Notes: generated by a model from the sequence alone, not told the origin. 64,000 nt of DNA from Ziziphus jujuba (GCF_031755915.1 NC_083388.1:9981001-10045000); one strand, 5' to 3'; counted from the stretch's first letter, positions 36,615-49,313 are shown. Numbers and translations are program-made.

Positions 36615-36735
36615 TTTAACATTTAAAATATGAATTATTTTATTTATTTAGTAGTCTTATAATAATTAAAATAATAATATAATTGTGAAATATCTTTTTA
36701 CGTCTAGACCCCTAAAGCTTAAGGCTAGAACACTA
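35925..36735. mobile_element. Possible degenerate MITE
   Basis: The segment begins AGTGTTCTAAAATGC and ends with a sequence whose reverse complement begins AGTGTTCTAGCCTTAAGC, an inverted-repeat-like pair of about 10 bp. The inside is AT-rich and non-coding. No target duplication was found, so this is tentative. Confidence 0.3.
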
Positions 36736-36810
36736 ATTATTTATTTATTTATCCATTTTCATTCATTTATGTAAAAGAGAGATCTTCTTCTTTTTTCTTT
36801 TTTCTTTTTT

Positions 36811-36814
<4 letters not shown>

Positions 36815-36851
<37 letters not shown>
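36815..36851. repeat. (GT)n microsatellite
   Basis: About 18 GT units preceded by a T-rich tract. It lies in the non-coding spacer upstream of RRM copy 2. Confidence 0.95.
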
Positions 36852-36852
<1 letters not shown>

Positions 36853-37762
36853 GATAGCTATGAGAATTCAGTGTGATATAAAAGGAATAATTTCAATAAG
36901 TAGTTTAGGTGTCAAATTGAATTTTAGTATCATATTAAGAAATAAATTTACTAAATAAAACTAAGAGTTAATTGTTGTTTAGTACTTTTTATTTTGCTGC
37001 AACTGCACTATATGCACTCAAGTTTTAAAACAATATAATTTATGTTATCTAAGTTTGAGAGTGTTATATTTTGATTCAATTTTATATTTTTGGCTAATGG
37101 TAGTTAATAAGTTGGATCTTCATTTCATTTCACCAATATTAAAGTACAACTTGATCAAATTTGTTGAAATTTAAACTATTTAATTTTAATTCGTTATAAT
37201 TTAATATCCTTAAATGTAAACATTATATTAACCATCGTTTGCCAAGAATTATAATTGGACTAAAAAAATGCAGCAAATTAACCAGCATTTTAAATTTGGA
37301 AGCATAAAGTGCAATTTTTTCAAATTAAAAAGTGTTAAATTACAATTAACCCTCAAATCACTTGATCAATTTTGGTTTTTAATTTTTGTTTAAACAAACA
37401 TATAAACAAAGAAACCAATAGTTGCATGATTAATTTGAAGCACAAATTCAGTAGAAAATTTGAAGCAAAATTATCTCAATTACACCGATTATTAATTCCT
37501 CATTAATATTATCATCATTTACGTCCAAAAAAAGAAAGAAAAGAAAAAGTAGAGAGGATGAGAATGGTAATCATCACTACGATTTATAAAACCAAGAACT
37601 CAAACGACGACGTGTGTTTAATATGGGCCAGATGACACCTATTTTAATGTCGTAGGCGTTTGCTGTAATACGACGACGGCAATGGAAGTGCAGTGTTGGT
37701 CTCCCATACTAAAGGAGTCAACCTCAAACGACAATGGAAGTGGCGGCGCAGGGTAAGAGAAA
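36852..37762. other. Upstream region of RRM copy 2
   Basis: AT-rich until about 37560, then more balanced up to the start codon, where the promoter and 5' UTR are expected. The segment at 37423-37490 resembles 43183-43300 (shared TTGCATGATTAATTTGAAG and TGAAGCAAAA-TATCTCA), so a piece of the downstream flank of the module also occurs upstream of it. Confidence 0.5.
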
Positions 37763-39500
37763 ATGAGAGGCTCATTTGGCGGATTTCGTATATGCCGTAC
37801 GTTTCCCTTGGCCAGGAGCTTGTGGGTGCGCCATTCCACCACCAAATTGTTTGTTGGAGGTCTCTCTTCGAAACTTGTTTCTTTGGATTGTGGATTTGCA
37901 TATCACGTTTACTTGCTTTCTAATATTCCACCCAAATATATATGATGTATAACTTTTGGATGTAACTTTTCTTCGGTTTTCTTGGCAACCAAACATGGGT
38001 CTTGCTCCTTTCAATTTCTTCGGCACATTAGCAAAGTGGAAAGACCATTTTGTTTTGTCTTTTTTTTTTTTTTTTAATTGGGAATTTTTCTATTATTTGA
38101 TAGGCTCAGTTTGTTAAATTAGACTTATATGATTAAAACTTGAAGTTTGGCATGATTATGTTTACCAGTTTTAGAAAACAGCGAGATTAATGTTTAGTTG
38201 ACAATTTTCTTTAGCTTGATGAGAAACAGTAACCAAAAATGAAATTCTTGATCTTAGTAGCTGTTATGTATCACTTGCTCAATTCAAAAGTATGAATGAT
38301 TGCTTGGTCTGTTCCCACTGAGAAAAATTGGTCATGTATTGCTTGGTTTGTTCCCACAGAGAAACATTGGTCATGTAGTCTTGGTATTATCGTAATACTA
38401 GCAACAGAGTAGTATGGTCTTTTTTCTGGTGCAAGCAGTTAATAAAGCACAAGCGCATAGTGATTTGTGAGAAACAAATTTAATTGAATCCCAAATTGTG
38501 AGGTTCATAACCTTTCAAAAGCTTGATAAATTTTAACCATTAGTTAATATATGGTATGTTAAATTTCTAATGGTAGTTTCAGACTTTCGGTAACCGTTTC
38601 CTTTTGGAAGGGAAAAATTGGTCCTTGTTTTGGTTGGGACAACTAATATTTTGTAGTATGCTGCAATTTCCTTTATATTTTACTAACATTTTTTTGGTTT
38701 GTTTTATTGAACCACTAAATAACCAAGTTTGTTCTTTGAAATTTCTTCGATTCAAAGAGCTTCTTTAGCATAAATCAATTTCTACAATCCAAAAATTTAA
38801 GGGTCCTATACGTTTGTGGCTTAATTTCATTTTGCCTCTGTTATTACTACTATGCTGCAACTTTTGACTCAATTTATGCCTTTCGATTGTAGGTCTTTCC
38901 TATGATACTAATGAAGCTATTCTTAAGAATGCTTTTGGACTGCATGGTGAAATAATTGAAGGTAGAGTTGAGATCATAAAGATTGTTAACATCTCCGTGG
39001 AAGGTCGTTTTCTTAGATTACCAATTTTTTTAAGGGAATTCTTAGTTGTTATTTGTTGCAGTTAAAGCAATATATAATCACTTCAGAGAAATAAGTAGCT
39101 CATGTGGAATGAAAAGAAGCATAACATTTTTTTTTTTTATCCTGGTTTCTCATACAGCACTTCTTACAATCCTGGATGGAAATCATACAATGTTTATCCA
39201 CATTCCATTTTCATATCTTGCAGTTAAAGTAATATGTGATCACAAGAGTGGGAAATCAAAAGGTTATGGGTTTGTGCATTTTACTTCTGAGTCTGCAGCC
39301 AGCACAGCTCTAAAAGAAATGGATGGTCAGGTAATTTTACATTTTTGTTGTAGAATTGTTGTTATTATTCTGATTTTGCTATTAAGATGACTTATTTTAA
39401 GTGTCTTATAAAGAGTGAGAAAAATACATGATTAGTTAAACTTTATCATCAGTTACTGGATGGGTGGAACATTCGGGTGCAGTATGCACACAAGCAATAA
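37763..39500 (+). CDS. Small single-RRM RNA-binding protein, probably organellar (module copy 2, intact frame)
   Basis: Four coding exons are inferred: 37763-37859, 38893-38961, 39224-39330 and 39453-39500. All have GT-AG borders and consistent phases, giving 106 aa. An in-frame TAA three codons upstream fixes ATG 37763 as the first Met. Residues 1-27 (MRGSFGGFRICRTFPLARSL...) hold five Arg and no acidic residue, as expected of a mitochondrial presequence. The rest is one RRM: RNP2 LFVGGL at 29-34, YDTNEAILKNAFGLHGEIIE, then RNP1 KGYGFVHF at 68-75 and a last strand NIRVQYAHK. It resembles plant mitochondrial glycine-rich RNA-binding and ORRM-type proteins but has no Gly-rich tail. A Trp replaces the usual Arg in the DGRNIRV segment, and both module copies share this. 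Expression is untested; some introns may be used differently. Confidence 0.78.
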
Positions 39501-41597
39501 CAACATGAACTGCAGGTAATATATCTAGTTAGTAGATATTGCTAGCTTTATTTTTTAAAAAAATTGTTTGTACTCTTTCAGATGAGGAAAAAATTTTGCT
39601 CTAGGATTAAATTCTATGCCCTTTTGCACTAGTCATTGATTGAAAGCTTAATGAAGGTTTAATATCAAAGTCTTGATGGATTCTTCTTTAATGCAATTTA
39701 CTTGAATCCTTGGAAGAGTATCAAAGGTTTGACATTTCTTTTTGTTTATTAGGAGCTGTGTGTTGGCTGCATCTAACAAAGTTTATATGCCTTCCACATA
39801 AGTATCTGACTATAGTGCTAGGCCATTTAGTTCACGCCACTGAAGTGAAACCTGGGGTAAGATTCAATTTGCCATATATGTTGACATAGATGTAGTTGTA
39901 AATTTTTAATTTGGTTGCTCTGCATGCGTTGTGGGAATATTCCTTGTATTTGATCTTACGGCTTCTGTTAGTTTCTATTGCCTGTTGCATCTTGTTGGCA
40001 TAATGCTTGAACTCACACACATGCACGCATAAAAAGCTTGGATCTCTCTGTCTTGTGTTGCTTCTCAAACGCTCAATTGTCAATTTAGCCAAAGGATTGA
40101 GCTAAATTGCACTTTGCTCTAAATTGTTCAGAATAATGTCCTTTTTGGCTCTAGCATTTCATATTAGAACTTGCCACTTATTATATATATATGATTGAAA
40201 CTCTTTGTGTATTCTTAGGCAAGGCTGGTTAAATGGGGACTGGGAGCAGTATAACAAATTTGAATTGTCAGTTTTTCCTTCTTCCTTTTTTTTTTTTTTT
40301 TTTTCCTTCTGACAAAAGTGTGAAGTAGAGGAAGTATTTTCTCGAATCTGTTGACATTCAAGCATTGAGTCATGTTTTGTCTCAAATTTTTTGAGTTCAT
40401 CTTGTGAAGGAGCTTCGGTTCCCCCCATATAAATGTCAACTTTCTGTGCTATTTGTGGATTACAAGGTCATCAAGTTTTGTCTTTCATTGAGTTGAACTA
40501 CTGCGATAACTGGAAAAGACTTAATGGAGATATGGGCAAGCTTTTTTTTGTTTTTGCTCTGTGTAATGTTGTTCTCCCTATCATCTTAGCGTTGTGTACA
40601 GGGTTGCATACTATTAATAAGAATTTAGTTTGAAGAAGTAGATCAAGTTGTACATTTATGATGGTAAATAGAGAATGATGCAAAAATATGGACTTATATA
40701 GAGTTTAAATCGCATTGATTCCATGTGTTCGAGGCTAATGGAGCCTATATGCTTGAGAGAGTGGCAGGTCAATGAGCTTCCATTAGAGCACAAATAGACA
40801 AGGTAACAAGCTGTTTTGAGTGTTTTGTCAAAAAACAAATTAAAAAATGGAACTCATGTTAAGTAGTCCAAACTGTTTTGGGAAAATAATGCTGGATTTT
40901 GATTGTAAAATAACTGCCTTGCAGATTTCTCTTTGCCTAATCATAAGAATCAACCATAACAGCACAAGATTCCTTAAACCTGAAGAAATTGAAAATGGAA
41001 CTCATGTTAAGTAGACCAAACTGTTTTGGGAAAATAATGCTGGATTTTGATTGTAAAATAACTGCCTTGCAGATTTCCCTTTGCCTAATCATAAGAATCA
41101 ACCATAACAGCACAAGATTCCTTAAACCTGAAGAAATTGAAAACCAAAGATTGAACAAAGATGCAATTCGAATTCTCAAAATTTAAATTGAAACCAAGAT
41201 CAGTACTACAGACATATCAGTATAACCGTTTTTCTTCTGTCAGAGACATCAAAGCAATGTTACAAGAGAAGCATTAGTAATTTGACACTAACAGCTTAAA
41301 TTCCTACGTTAGACAAACAAATTGTTTTGAAGATCTTCATTGGCAAAAAAGTAGAGCACCATAAAACATTTTTTCAAAGAAGTGAGAAGAAGAAAATCTT
41401 GTGCAGAAGCTTTTTCTGTGGTCTAACTTCTAAGTACCATTTACATGCTGATTGGAGATGTCGATCGGCTACACATTCGGTTGCACTGGCACTGGAATTA
41501 GACTTCCATTAGGTCTGAGCTTCTTACTGCTAGCATGTCTTTACATTAGAAACTAACCTTTAGAATTAACTATAAAACTTACTGTTAATCAAAAAGC
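39501..41597. repeat. Intergene spacer of module copy 2
   Basis: Aligns with 20613-22494 of module copy 1 over most of its length. It probably contains the 3' UTRs of the convergent RRM and Yippee-like genes. A 148-bp tandem duplication within it is listed separately. Confidence 0.6.
40848..41143. repeat. 148-bp tandem duplication
   Basis: A unit starting TGGAACTCATGTTAAGTAG at 40848 is repeated at 40996 with very few differences (for example TAGTCCAAAC against TAGACCAAAC and TTTCTCTTTG against TTTCCCTTTG). The matching part of module copy 1 (about 22050-22120) is present once, so the duplication arose after the module was copied and is recent. Confidence 0.92.
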
Positions 41598-42594
41598 TTA
41601 CATGTCCAGAAAAACTCTTCCTTCATTGGTTATTGCATTTGGGTGTGTTACTTCAACCTGAAATATATTAGTATATAAATGTTTTAGTAAATCTTAAAAT
41701 TTTATAAGATAGGATAAATGTGTATGTGTATATATATATATAATATGTTTGTGTGTGTAAAAAGAAACCCATTTCACAGAATAGATATATATTTTAAACC
41801 AAACTTAATTACCTCCTTGAACCCCAATTTGGTCAAGCAGCCGACACAATGCAAATCTGCCATCCCCATGCCTGTCCCCCTGAAGCGTTCTGAATCGTCG
41901 GTCATCACGTTGACCACCCTGTATATACATACATGAAATATATATATAACATACACATTTCATAAACATATGTAAATCATAACATATAAATATATATATA
42001 TAATAGTATCTGCTGCACAAGAATGATACGAGAAGATGATTGATGTTATAACAAAGATAAATTTAACTACGTAATCCATATTCTGAAAGGCGATACACAT
42101 ATATGCTTACAGTTTACGAAAGATAGGCGCACCAAGTCCTGCAACGTACTGCATGTGACATGTAGAAATTGTTAGTATACAATCTATATTTACATATATA
42201 TATATAAGAATTCCATTTTAATAACTTGAATAAGCTACAAGAAAAATTAAGAAGGCATATAAATATTTAGATTGAAAACACAGATTAAACAGTAGCAAGA
42301 AGAATAAAGAAGAACCAAGAAACCAAAGATGTATAAAATATTAATGGTAATGTATAACCATGGCCTAACTGATTTGTTGGGTGTGTGAAATTCAGAACTG
42401 GCCCAAAAAAAAAAAAAAAAAAAAAAAGGAAAGGAAGAAAAAGAAGAAGACGAGGATTGAAGAGGGAGAGAGAGGAATGTCACCATAAGCATTGTGCCAT
42501 GGGGCAAGCGTAGAATGTGCATGTTGCAAGTAGAGCAAGTTAAGAGGTAATGAAATGGAGATGGATCGTATTGGATACAGAAAACCCGACCCAT
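41598..42594 (-). CDS. Yippee-like zinc-binding protein (module copy 2, intact frame)
   Basis: Four exons on the minus strand are inferred: 42484-42594, 42111-42148, 41813-41918 and 41598-41657, all with GT-AG borders and consistent phases. They encode 104 aa. The protein starts MGRVF like plant Yippee proteins and has C20xxC23 (CSTC) and C74xxC77 (CVGC), the four predicted zinc ligands. The second Cys is 27 residues before VVNV, as in canonical Yippee proteins. The two pairs are 50 residues apart (canonical 52), and the last exon (VEVTHPNAITNEGRVFLDM) fits the usual WKYE...KEGKFVLE end. Sequence identity to typical family members is low, so it is a divergent member. Yippee proteins are small conserved nuclear/cytosolic factors of unclear function in plants. 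Expression is untested, and pseudogene status cannot be excluded. Confidence 0.7.
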
Positions 42595-42699
42595 TTGGAA
42601 TTGGATTTATGAATGTTCTTGGATCAGAGAGAATAATCAAGAACTCGCAAAGAATTGAACCAACTGAGACGACGAAAGAGTAATGCTTCAATTTGAGAC

Positions 42700-43845
42700 C
42701 ACAAGTGAGATTGATTCAGTTGAAGCACCAAAGACTTGCTCCTTCCGAGTATATTTCATGCTACTGTCATATATAGCTGTTACTTTAGTATTTAATTATT
42801 TATAGTTGTCAATAATAATTAATAAAATAAAATAAATAAAATAAAGCACTTATTTTAACTTAATTCAGTTGGGTTGCTTTTTTCTTTCTTCCTTTTTTTT
42901 TTTTTTATAATTTTTAACGGAAAACTTGAACTGTACTAGTAAAGAGGAGGAGATACAGAATCAAGAAAATCACGTTATTCTTTTATCTTTTTAATAGTTA
43001 ATTGTGTTGTAAAATAATTATAATTAATCCTAAGTCAAAATTAAAATTGAGAATTGATAGAAATTATATAAGTATTTTGGAAAGAAAAAAAAAAATATAT
43101 ATATATATATAGGAGGGAGGAAGGAGGGTCTTGAAATTATTTATTAAACAAAATTCATCTGCTTTTAAATTATTTCAATAATTGCATGATTAATTTGAAG
43201 AAAAAATCCAGACAAAGAAAGGAAATGAAATAAATATATTGAAGCAAAACTATCTCAGTTACTTGTCCCCAAAAAATAAATAAATAAATCTCAATTACAC
43301 CACTCATTTTAATTTTATCCCATATTTGTGTGTGTTTAGCCATATAACTGAAACTGATTTACATTCTGAGTAGTTAATATATGTTTTAAATTATGTGCCG
43401 ATAAATCTTATAGGATGCGAGTAGTAATTATTTTTTCAAATAATGCTGCTTGAGATTTTCTCATATGTATGCAGATGTTATAGCATGTTAGTACTAAAGT
43501 TTTTTTTTTTTTTCCTTTTTTTGAAATTTTTTTTTCTTTTTGTTAAATAAAAATATTATATGATTTTTTATATCAAGTTCTCTATTTTATAATTTTTCAC
43601 ATCTGCGTATGGATGCCTTAGTACTTCAAAAATTTACAAATGAATTAACCTCATTATAATATATGTTAGGTTATAAGCATACTTTTTTTGTGCTTCTATT
43701 TTATATCTTCAATATAAGTTTTTTTTTATTTAAAAAAAAAAAAAATATATATATATATATACTTGTTTCTTTTACTTTTACTTTTTTTAGAATAAAAAAT
43801 CAACATTTTTTTAATTGCTAACCATGGTAACGTGATAATTACTAG
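42700..43845. repeat. Segmental duplicate block, copy next to the Yippee gene
   Basis: This block aligns with 50950-53290 in the same orientation. Shared landmarks are TTAGTATTTAATTATTTATAG (near 42785, versus TTGGTATTTAATTATTTATAG), ATAATTATAATTAATCCTAA, the AGGAGGG-type purine stretch, and ACTGATTTACATTCTGAGT. At the right end TGATAATTACTAG ends at 43845. Both the hAT MITE at 51055 and the LINE at 53291 are absent here, so this copy has the empty sites. Confidence 0.75.
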
Positions 43846-46800
43846 TGACACGCATGATTAGTTTTTAGTTCCTGTTTTTTACTTCTTTATATATAATTGT
43901 GTGTAGTTTGTCTATGTTAAGCATTAGATAATGATAGTTATAGTTTATTAAACATCTTAAATAATTATAAATTTGAAAGGGAAAAAAAAAAAAACACAGT
44001 TTAAAGTTATATTCAATTTATTTTTTATTTTTTAAAAGGCCACTTTGTAGTAATGTATATACATAACAAAATTTTACCACTACTAATGAACATTTGATAT
44101 AAGCAAATTGTGCATAATTAAGTAGGAAAAAATAAAAACTAAAAGCCAACAAGTCTTCCATGCATATAGTTTTTTAGTTTTGAAAAATCAAATCAAATTT
44201 AAATTAAACCAATTAAAAATTGATACTTAGCATGGATCTCATTTATGTTCATAGCTAGCAGTGACAGTGTCACTTTACATTTTTCTTTAATAGATAAATT
44301 ATAGAAACAAATAAAAAATGAAAGTCCTTGGAAATTAATTAATATTCCACAAATATAGACAAATTAAGAAAATTTGGAATTCTCCAGAAAGTAATGTAAC
44401 ATTTATGCTCTACCAGCAGCGTTGCAGCAACATCAACCAACTACTTTATTTATTTTTTGTAGAATGAAATGGGTTTAGGTTGTCAGCAGATTTGAAGCGG
44501 GCTTGATTTGTTGTCAGGTGGGTTTGATTTTTCCCTTAACTTTTTTGGAGAATGTCCCAATATTTAATTTCTTCATCATCGTCATCGTCATTGTCCGATT
44601 AAATCAGGTTTATACATCTCAATCAGTTGTTTTTACCACCACTCAACTGTCTAAATCTAAAAGCATTTTAATGGTATGGTATTGTAAATTTTATCATAAA
44701 TGTGCATATAGTAAAATTTACTGATTACATTTTTTATGTCAAATTTTATTATAAAAAAAATGAAATTGATAAATTTTGTGAGTAGGTTCCATAACAATAA
44801 AATTTATGGGACCTAAGTCATCTATTAACATAGTTTTGAATTTCTAATTATTAACAGGTAAAATATAGTGAGATGCATAAATTTAAAATTTTAAATATTT
44901 GATTAAATAGAATTTTTTTTTTTTATATTTTGTTATATTTTAGCATATAATTAATTGGAAAGCTCATATTAAAATTTGGTATTGACATTGTCATTTACCA
45001 TTAAAAAATTTATATCAATATCAAATTTTAGAAATATTAATGATAAAGTGGTATTTGTTATTAGAGATGCTCTAAAATATATTCACAAAGTTGCAACTCT
45101 AGAACTTTATTGCTGTATTTTTTTGTTTTTTTTTTTCATCCCCATGAAGTTTATACTTGATTTTTCACATTTTAATATGAAATTAAGTTTTCTATTTTTT
45201 AAAACCATAATTTTCATAAAGATAAACTCTAAGTGATAAAATCATTATTTTTTCAAATAATTATCTCAAATATAAAATAATAATAATAATAATATCAAAT
45301 AGAGAACTCTACCAAAATAATAGATGTTTTCCATTTACAACTTCAAATTATTCATGCATCACTCCTAGGATGATGGATCATCCGAAGTGGGTGAGGCAAA
45401 TTTTACAATACAAATATGATATTATCTTATACTTCATTTAACGATATTCACCACGTGACCTCTGCTATTCTTTTTGGATGTTTGTTTATTTTTTTTCTTT
45501 TGATTGTAATTATTCTTTTTAAAATCATTTCATTCAATGGACAGAATAGATGATAACGCATTTAATGGTACATGAGCTGAAACTCAGTTCATGTGCAATG
45601 CATATGATTTTTTTTAATTAATTAATTTATTTATTTATTTTGCTTTCTTTGGTCTAAGTGCGGCACTCCCTAACCAACAGAATTTCCATTAAGAAATAAA
45701 GAAACAGAGAGAATAGGCAGAAAGCATAGGATCAAGATTTGAAGTTAGCCGACAGTCATCTTTAACCCAGTAAGAAAAAACCCTTTTTAATTTCATCAAC
45801 AAATATTAGTTTTTTTCTTCTTTTGTTATTATTATTTTTTCTCAAAACCTCAAGCTTTCTTGTAGCCTAATGCTAGATCCAACAGAAAAACATAGAAACT
45901 CAAATACAACAAGTAGATCTAAAAGGCAAAACAAATGCAAACCCATAATCTTATTAAAAAAAAAAAAAAAAAAAAAAGGGCAAACCCATCAAAGCTGCAA
46001 ATCTTGATTCCATTGGCTTCTCTCTATTTTCTTTTCTTTCCTATGAAAATTCTATTGCTTCTTATAGATTGCCGAACTTAAACAAAAGAAAGGGAAAAAG
46101 AAAAATTACATGTGTTGCACATGAGTTGAATTTTAATGATAATGTGCACGTCATGTGGCCTTAAATGAACTTTCATTTATTGTAATCATTGGGTGAAATA
46201 ATTTTGAAAATAATGATTGAGATCAAAAGAAAAGCATAGACAAGCACCTAAAAAGAGTAGCAAAGGATCCAAGTCCATTTATCATAAAAGCACATCATGT
46301 TATGAATATTTCCAACAAAGGACATGAATTTAATTAACTCTAAAATGAGAATTAGTCACCAACTTTTTGATTAATTTTGTTATTGGCTAGCAACTCGTTT
46401 TGACATACATGAAATATTTTTATTTGATTTAAAAAAAAAAAAAAAGAAGAACCATTTTTATTTGGTTTAAAAAATAACGTGACCTATTAGATATAATATG
46501 GTGTCCAAACAATTATAGTAGGTTAATAAATAAATTGGTGTACCATACTCCCTTATAATTTTAATTTTAGTTTTATAGTTTAAAGATTTTTTTACGGAGG
46601 TCTGAAGATGCCTCCATTGTAATCGGGATCGTGCTGTATAAAAGGACAATATCTATAAGCAAATTAATAAATAACAAATGTATTTTGTATACTTTTTACT
46701 TATATGTTAGAAAAAAGATTCAAAAATTGAAAAAGAAATCTCTAAGTGTATATAAAAGCAATAATTTAATTTTGAAGTGTTGATGAGGATAATATATATT

Positions 46801-47295
46801 TAAAGACAATAATATTGGGGGGAAAGGAGAATGAATGAGGTTGATTAATTCAATAAACAACCAAGAAGAAGTAGGAGCTAATAACCCTAAAGAGAAGAAT
46901 GGTAAAACTAAATTATACATCTATCTATTTAAACAAATGTGAAATTAGGTAAATGTAAAGAGTGAGTAGAATAAAAGTGTTTTGTTATTATTATTACAAT
47001 GTATAAGCCTTTAATAAACTATTGGAGAGAAAACTCAAAAAAGGATCACAAAATGATAGATGAATAAGAAATAAAATACGAAGTCATCTAAAATAACTTT
47101 GTTAAGCCTAAATATGAGATGAGATGTTACAAAGGAAATATATAATGATCATGTATTGGGACTTGAAAATACATTTAAAACCTATTAGAAATGAAAGAAA
47201 GAAAATAGCCAATTTGATTAGAGCAAGAATCTCACATTTGAAACAGTGCCATAACTTTTAAATGTGCTAAATCTTCTAATGTCTTATTATTATTA

Positions 47296-47481
47296 TTATT
47301 TTTTTGGGTAACCTGAGGCCGAGAATGCATTAAAAAAAGAAAAAGAAAATAAATTAAAAAAAGAGAGGATTACAATTTTACAAACCGTAATCGCCTCCCA
47401 AGTGATCTGTGATGAATGAAGCATGCTCTTAATACTCACGTGGAGTCTGCTCTGCTTATTAGCATGCTCTGTTAAACTCAA
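47296..47481 (-). mobile_element. Probable 3' end fragment of a LINE
   Basis: On the minus strand an open stretch ends in NAFSASGYPKK next to an A-rich end, which appears as a T-rich run on the plus strand at about 47290-47305. The A-rich junction and terminal sequence resemble 5'-truncated plant LINE insertions. Evidence is limited to this short piece. Confidence 0.35.
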
Positions 47482-48147
47482 ATATGCTATTTTTTATTAT
47501 TGCATTCGCATTCGGCTTCTAAAATTTATTCCCAGTTTGGGTTGTGTCAGGCGGCAATATCAAATTTCATGACCAAGTATATATTTGTTTCTTGCTTCCT
47601 TACGAGAGAGACATCAAAGTGATCCGACACAAGGATATACATACGCATCATAATAATCTACTCAATCTTTTCCCACGCGCTGGGCCCGGTATTCCAAAAT
47701 TACAATGTTGACTAATGTCCAACTACACAAATCTTCTGTTCACCAAAAAAAAACAAAAAATCCTGCACAAATCTTATTCATCAAATGGGGGGAAAAAAAA
47801 AAGCCCACAAAAATCTTAGATCATTGTTAAGGTATTATTATAGTAATTTGACAGAATTAACTATGTAGATGTCTAATTAGTAGCATAAATATCTAATGTT
47901 TTGAAAGTTAAATAAAAAATTGTACTCCAATTGTATATGCTGTCCAAAAAAAAAAGCTATTAATTAGTTGCATGTAGTATTTTCTTTGTTAAAAAAAAAC
48001 TTGGTAGAAAAAATTTGTTATTGGAGAAAATCTACAGTATTTAACAAAGCATATAAAAGTAGATAATCATCTTGATAATGATTACACAATATTAGCTTAA
48101 AATTTATTCATATTTATCATTAATTGTAAAATAATTTTTAAAAACAT

Positions 48148-48179
<32 letters not shown>

Positions 48180-48214
48180 CACACACACAAACGCACACAC
48201 ACACACACACACAC
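48148..48214. repeat. (TA)n-(AC)n compound microsatellite
   Basis: A TA run followed by AC units with one AACGC interruption. Confidence 0.95.
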
Positions 48215-48964
48215 TACTTATGCGACATGTTAAGTGATACCCTAGTTGAGCTTTTGAGCCATGCCTTCCTTCTTTCATTTATATTAGAAAAATTATTCTA
48301 AATTCGAAAAAAAAAAATTGTCATCCTTGAAGTGAAATGAAATGAAAAATTCCAATAATGAGATTTTTACGTTTATCCCAACCCCATATGTAGGCATATT
48401 AATTTATCATGCAAAATGTTATTATTTCCTTATAAGTAAACATAAAAAAATAAAGTAAATAAAAAAATGTTAGTGATACGTCATTTATCAATAATAGCCA
48501 GCTAAAACATAATAACAATATAGGTTTTACACAAATCATCATGGCCATAGAGAAATTGTGTAATATATCCAACCACATATAAAAAGATCAAAATTTCTGT
48601 AACATGGACACTTCAATCTTATTTTTATTATTTAGGGGATTTAAATCGTTATTATCAATATAATAATTATTATTTATGACTAATGAGGTCAGGTGATGAT
48701 GGAGTTTGAACTAGATAGAGTTCATGCTCCTTAGTTACAGATGAAAAAGATAGCCACATGCTTATATGGCCAATCGGCAAATATTGTGTTGCCGTACGTT
48801 TTTATTTTGTGTATATATATATATATAATCTATACTGATTTTAAAAGCTGAAAATATGATAAAATTTTAAATTTTAAAATATATAAATAGATACATATAT
48901 TTTTAAATAAATATAAATATAGATTTAAATTTGCATTCATTGAACACCTTGTTAAAAGCATTAG

Positions 48965-49313
48965 CATAAAGCTCTGTTTGGCATAAATTTTTTTCATTTA
49001 AAAATTCTATTTGAGGATTAAAAATTTTTTTATCAAAAAATAAATATGTTTGGCAAAAATCAATAAATACTTATTGACTAAAAAATAAGTTTTTTTAAGC
49101 TGTTTTAGAAAAGTTCAAATTTTGAGCTTCTTTAAATTTTTTTTTGTTTTATATAAAAATTTAATAAGCATTTAATACAACTTAATGAGCATTTAATGTA
49201 ATTTTTTTATTTACAATTAAATACTTATTAGCTTCAAAAAAATCTATTATAAAAATTTTTACACATTAAAACTCTACTTTCATCAGCTATAGCAAACGAA
49301 CTCTAAGTATTTA
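48965..49313. mobile_element. Possible hAT-type MITE
   Basis: The left end reads AGCTCTGTTTGGCATAAA and the right end, on the minus strand, AGAGTTCGTTTGCTATA, an imperfect inverted repeat with the TTTGG/TTTGC core frequent in small plant MITEs. The interior is about 80% A/T and non-coding. No clear 8-bp target duplication was found. Confidence 0.4.

Noticed and set aside
41805..42020. Alternative minus-strand frame with GGQRDDRRFRTLQGD
   Set aside because: Another frame of the same exon gives VVNV and CVGC at Yippee spacing with consistent splice phases, so that frame is the coding one.
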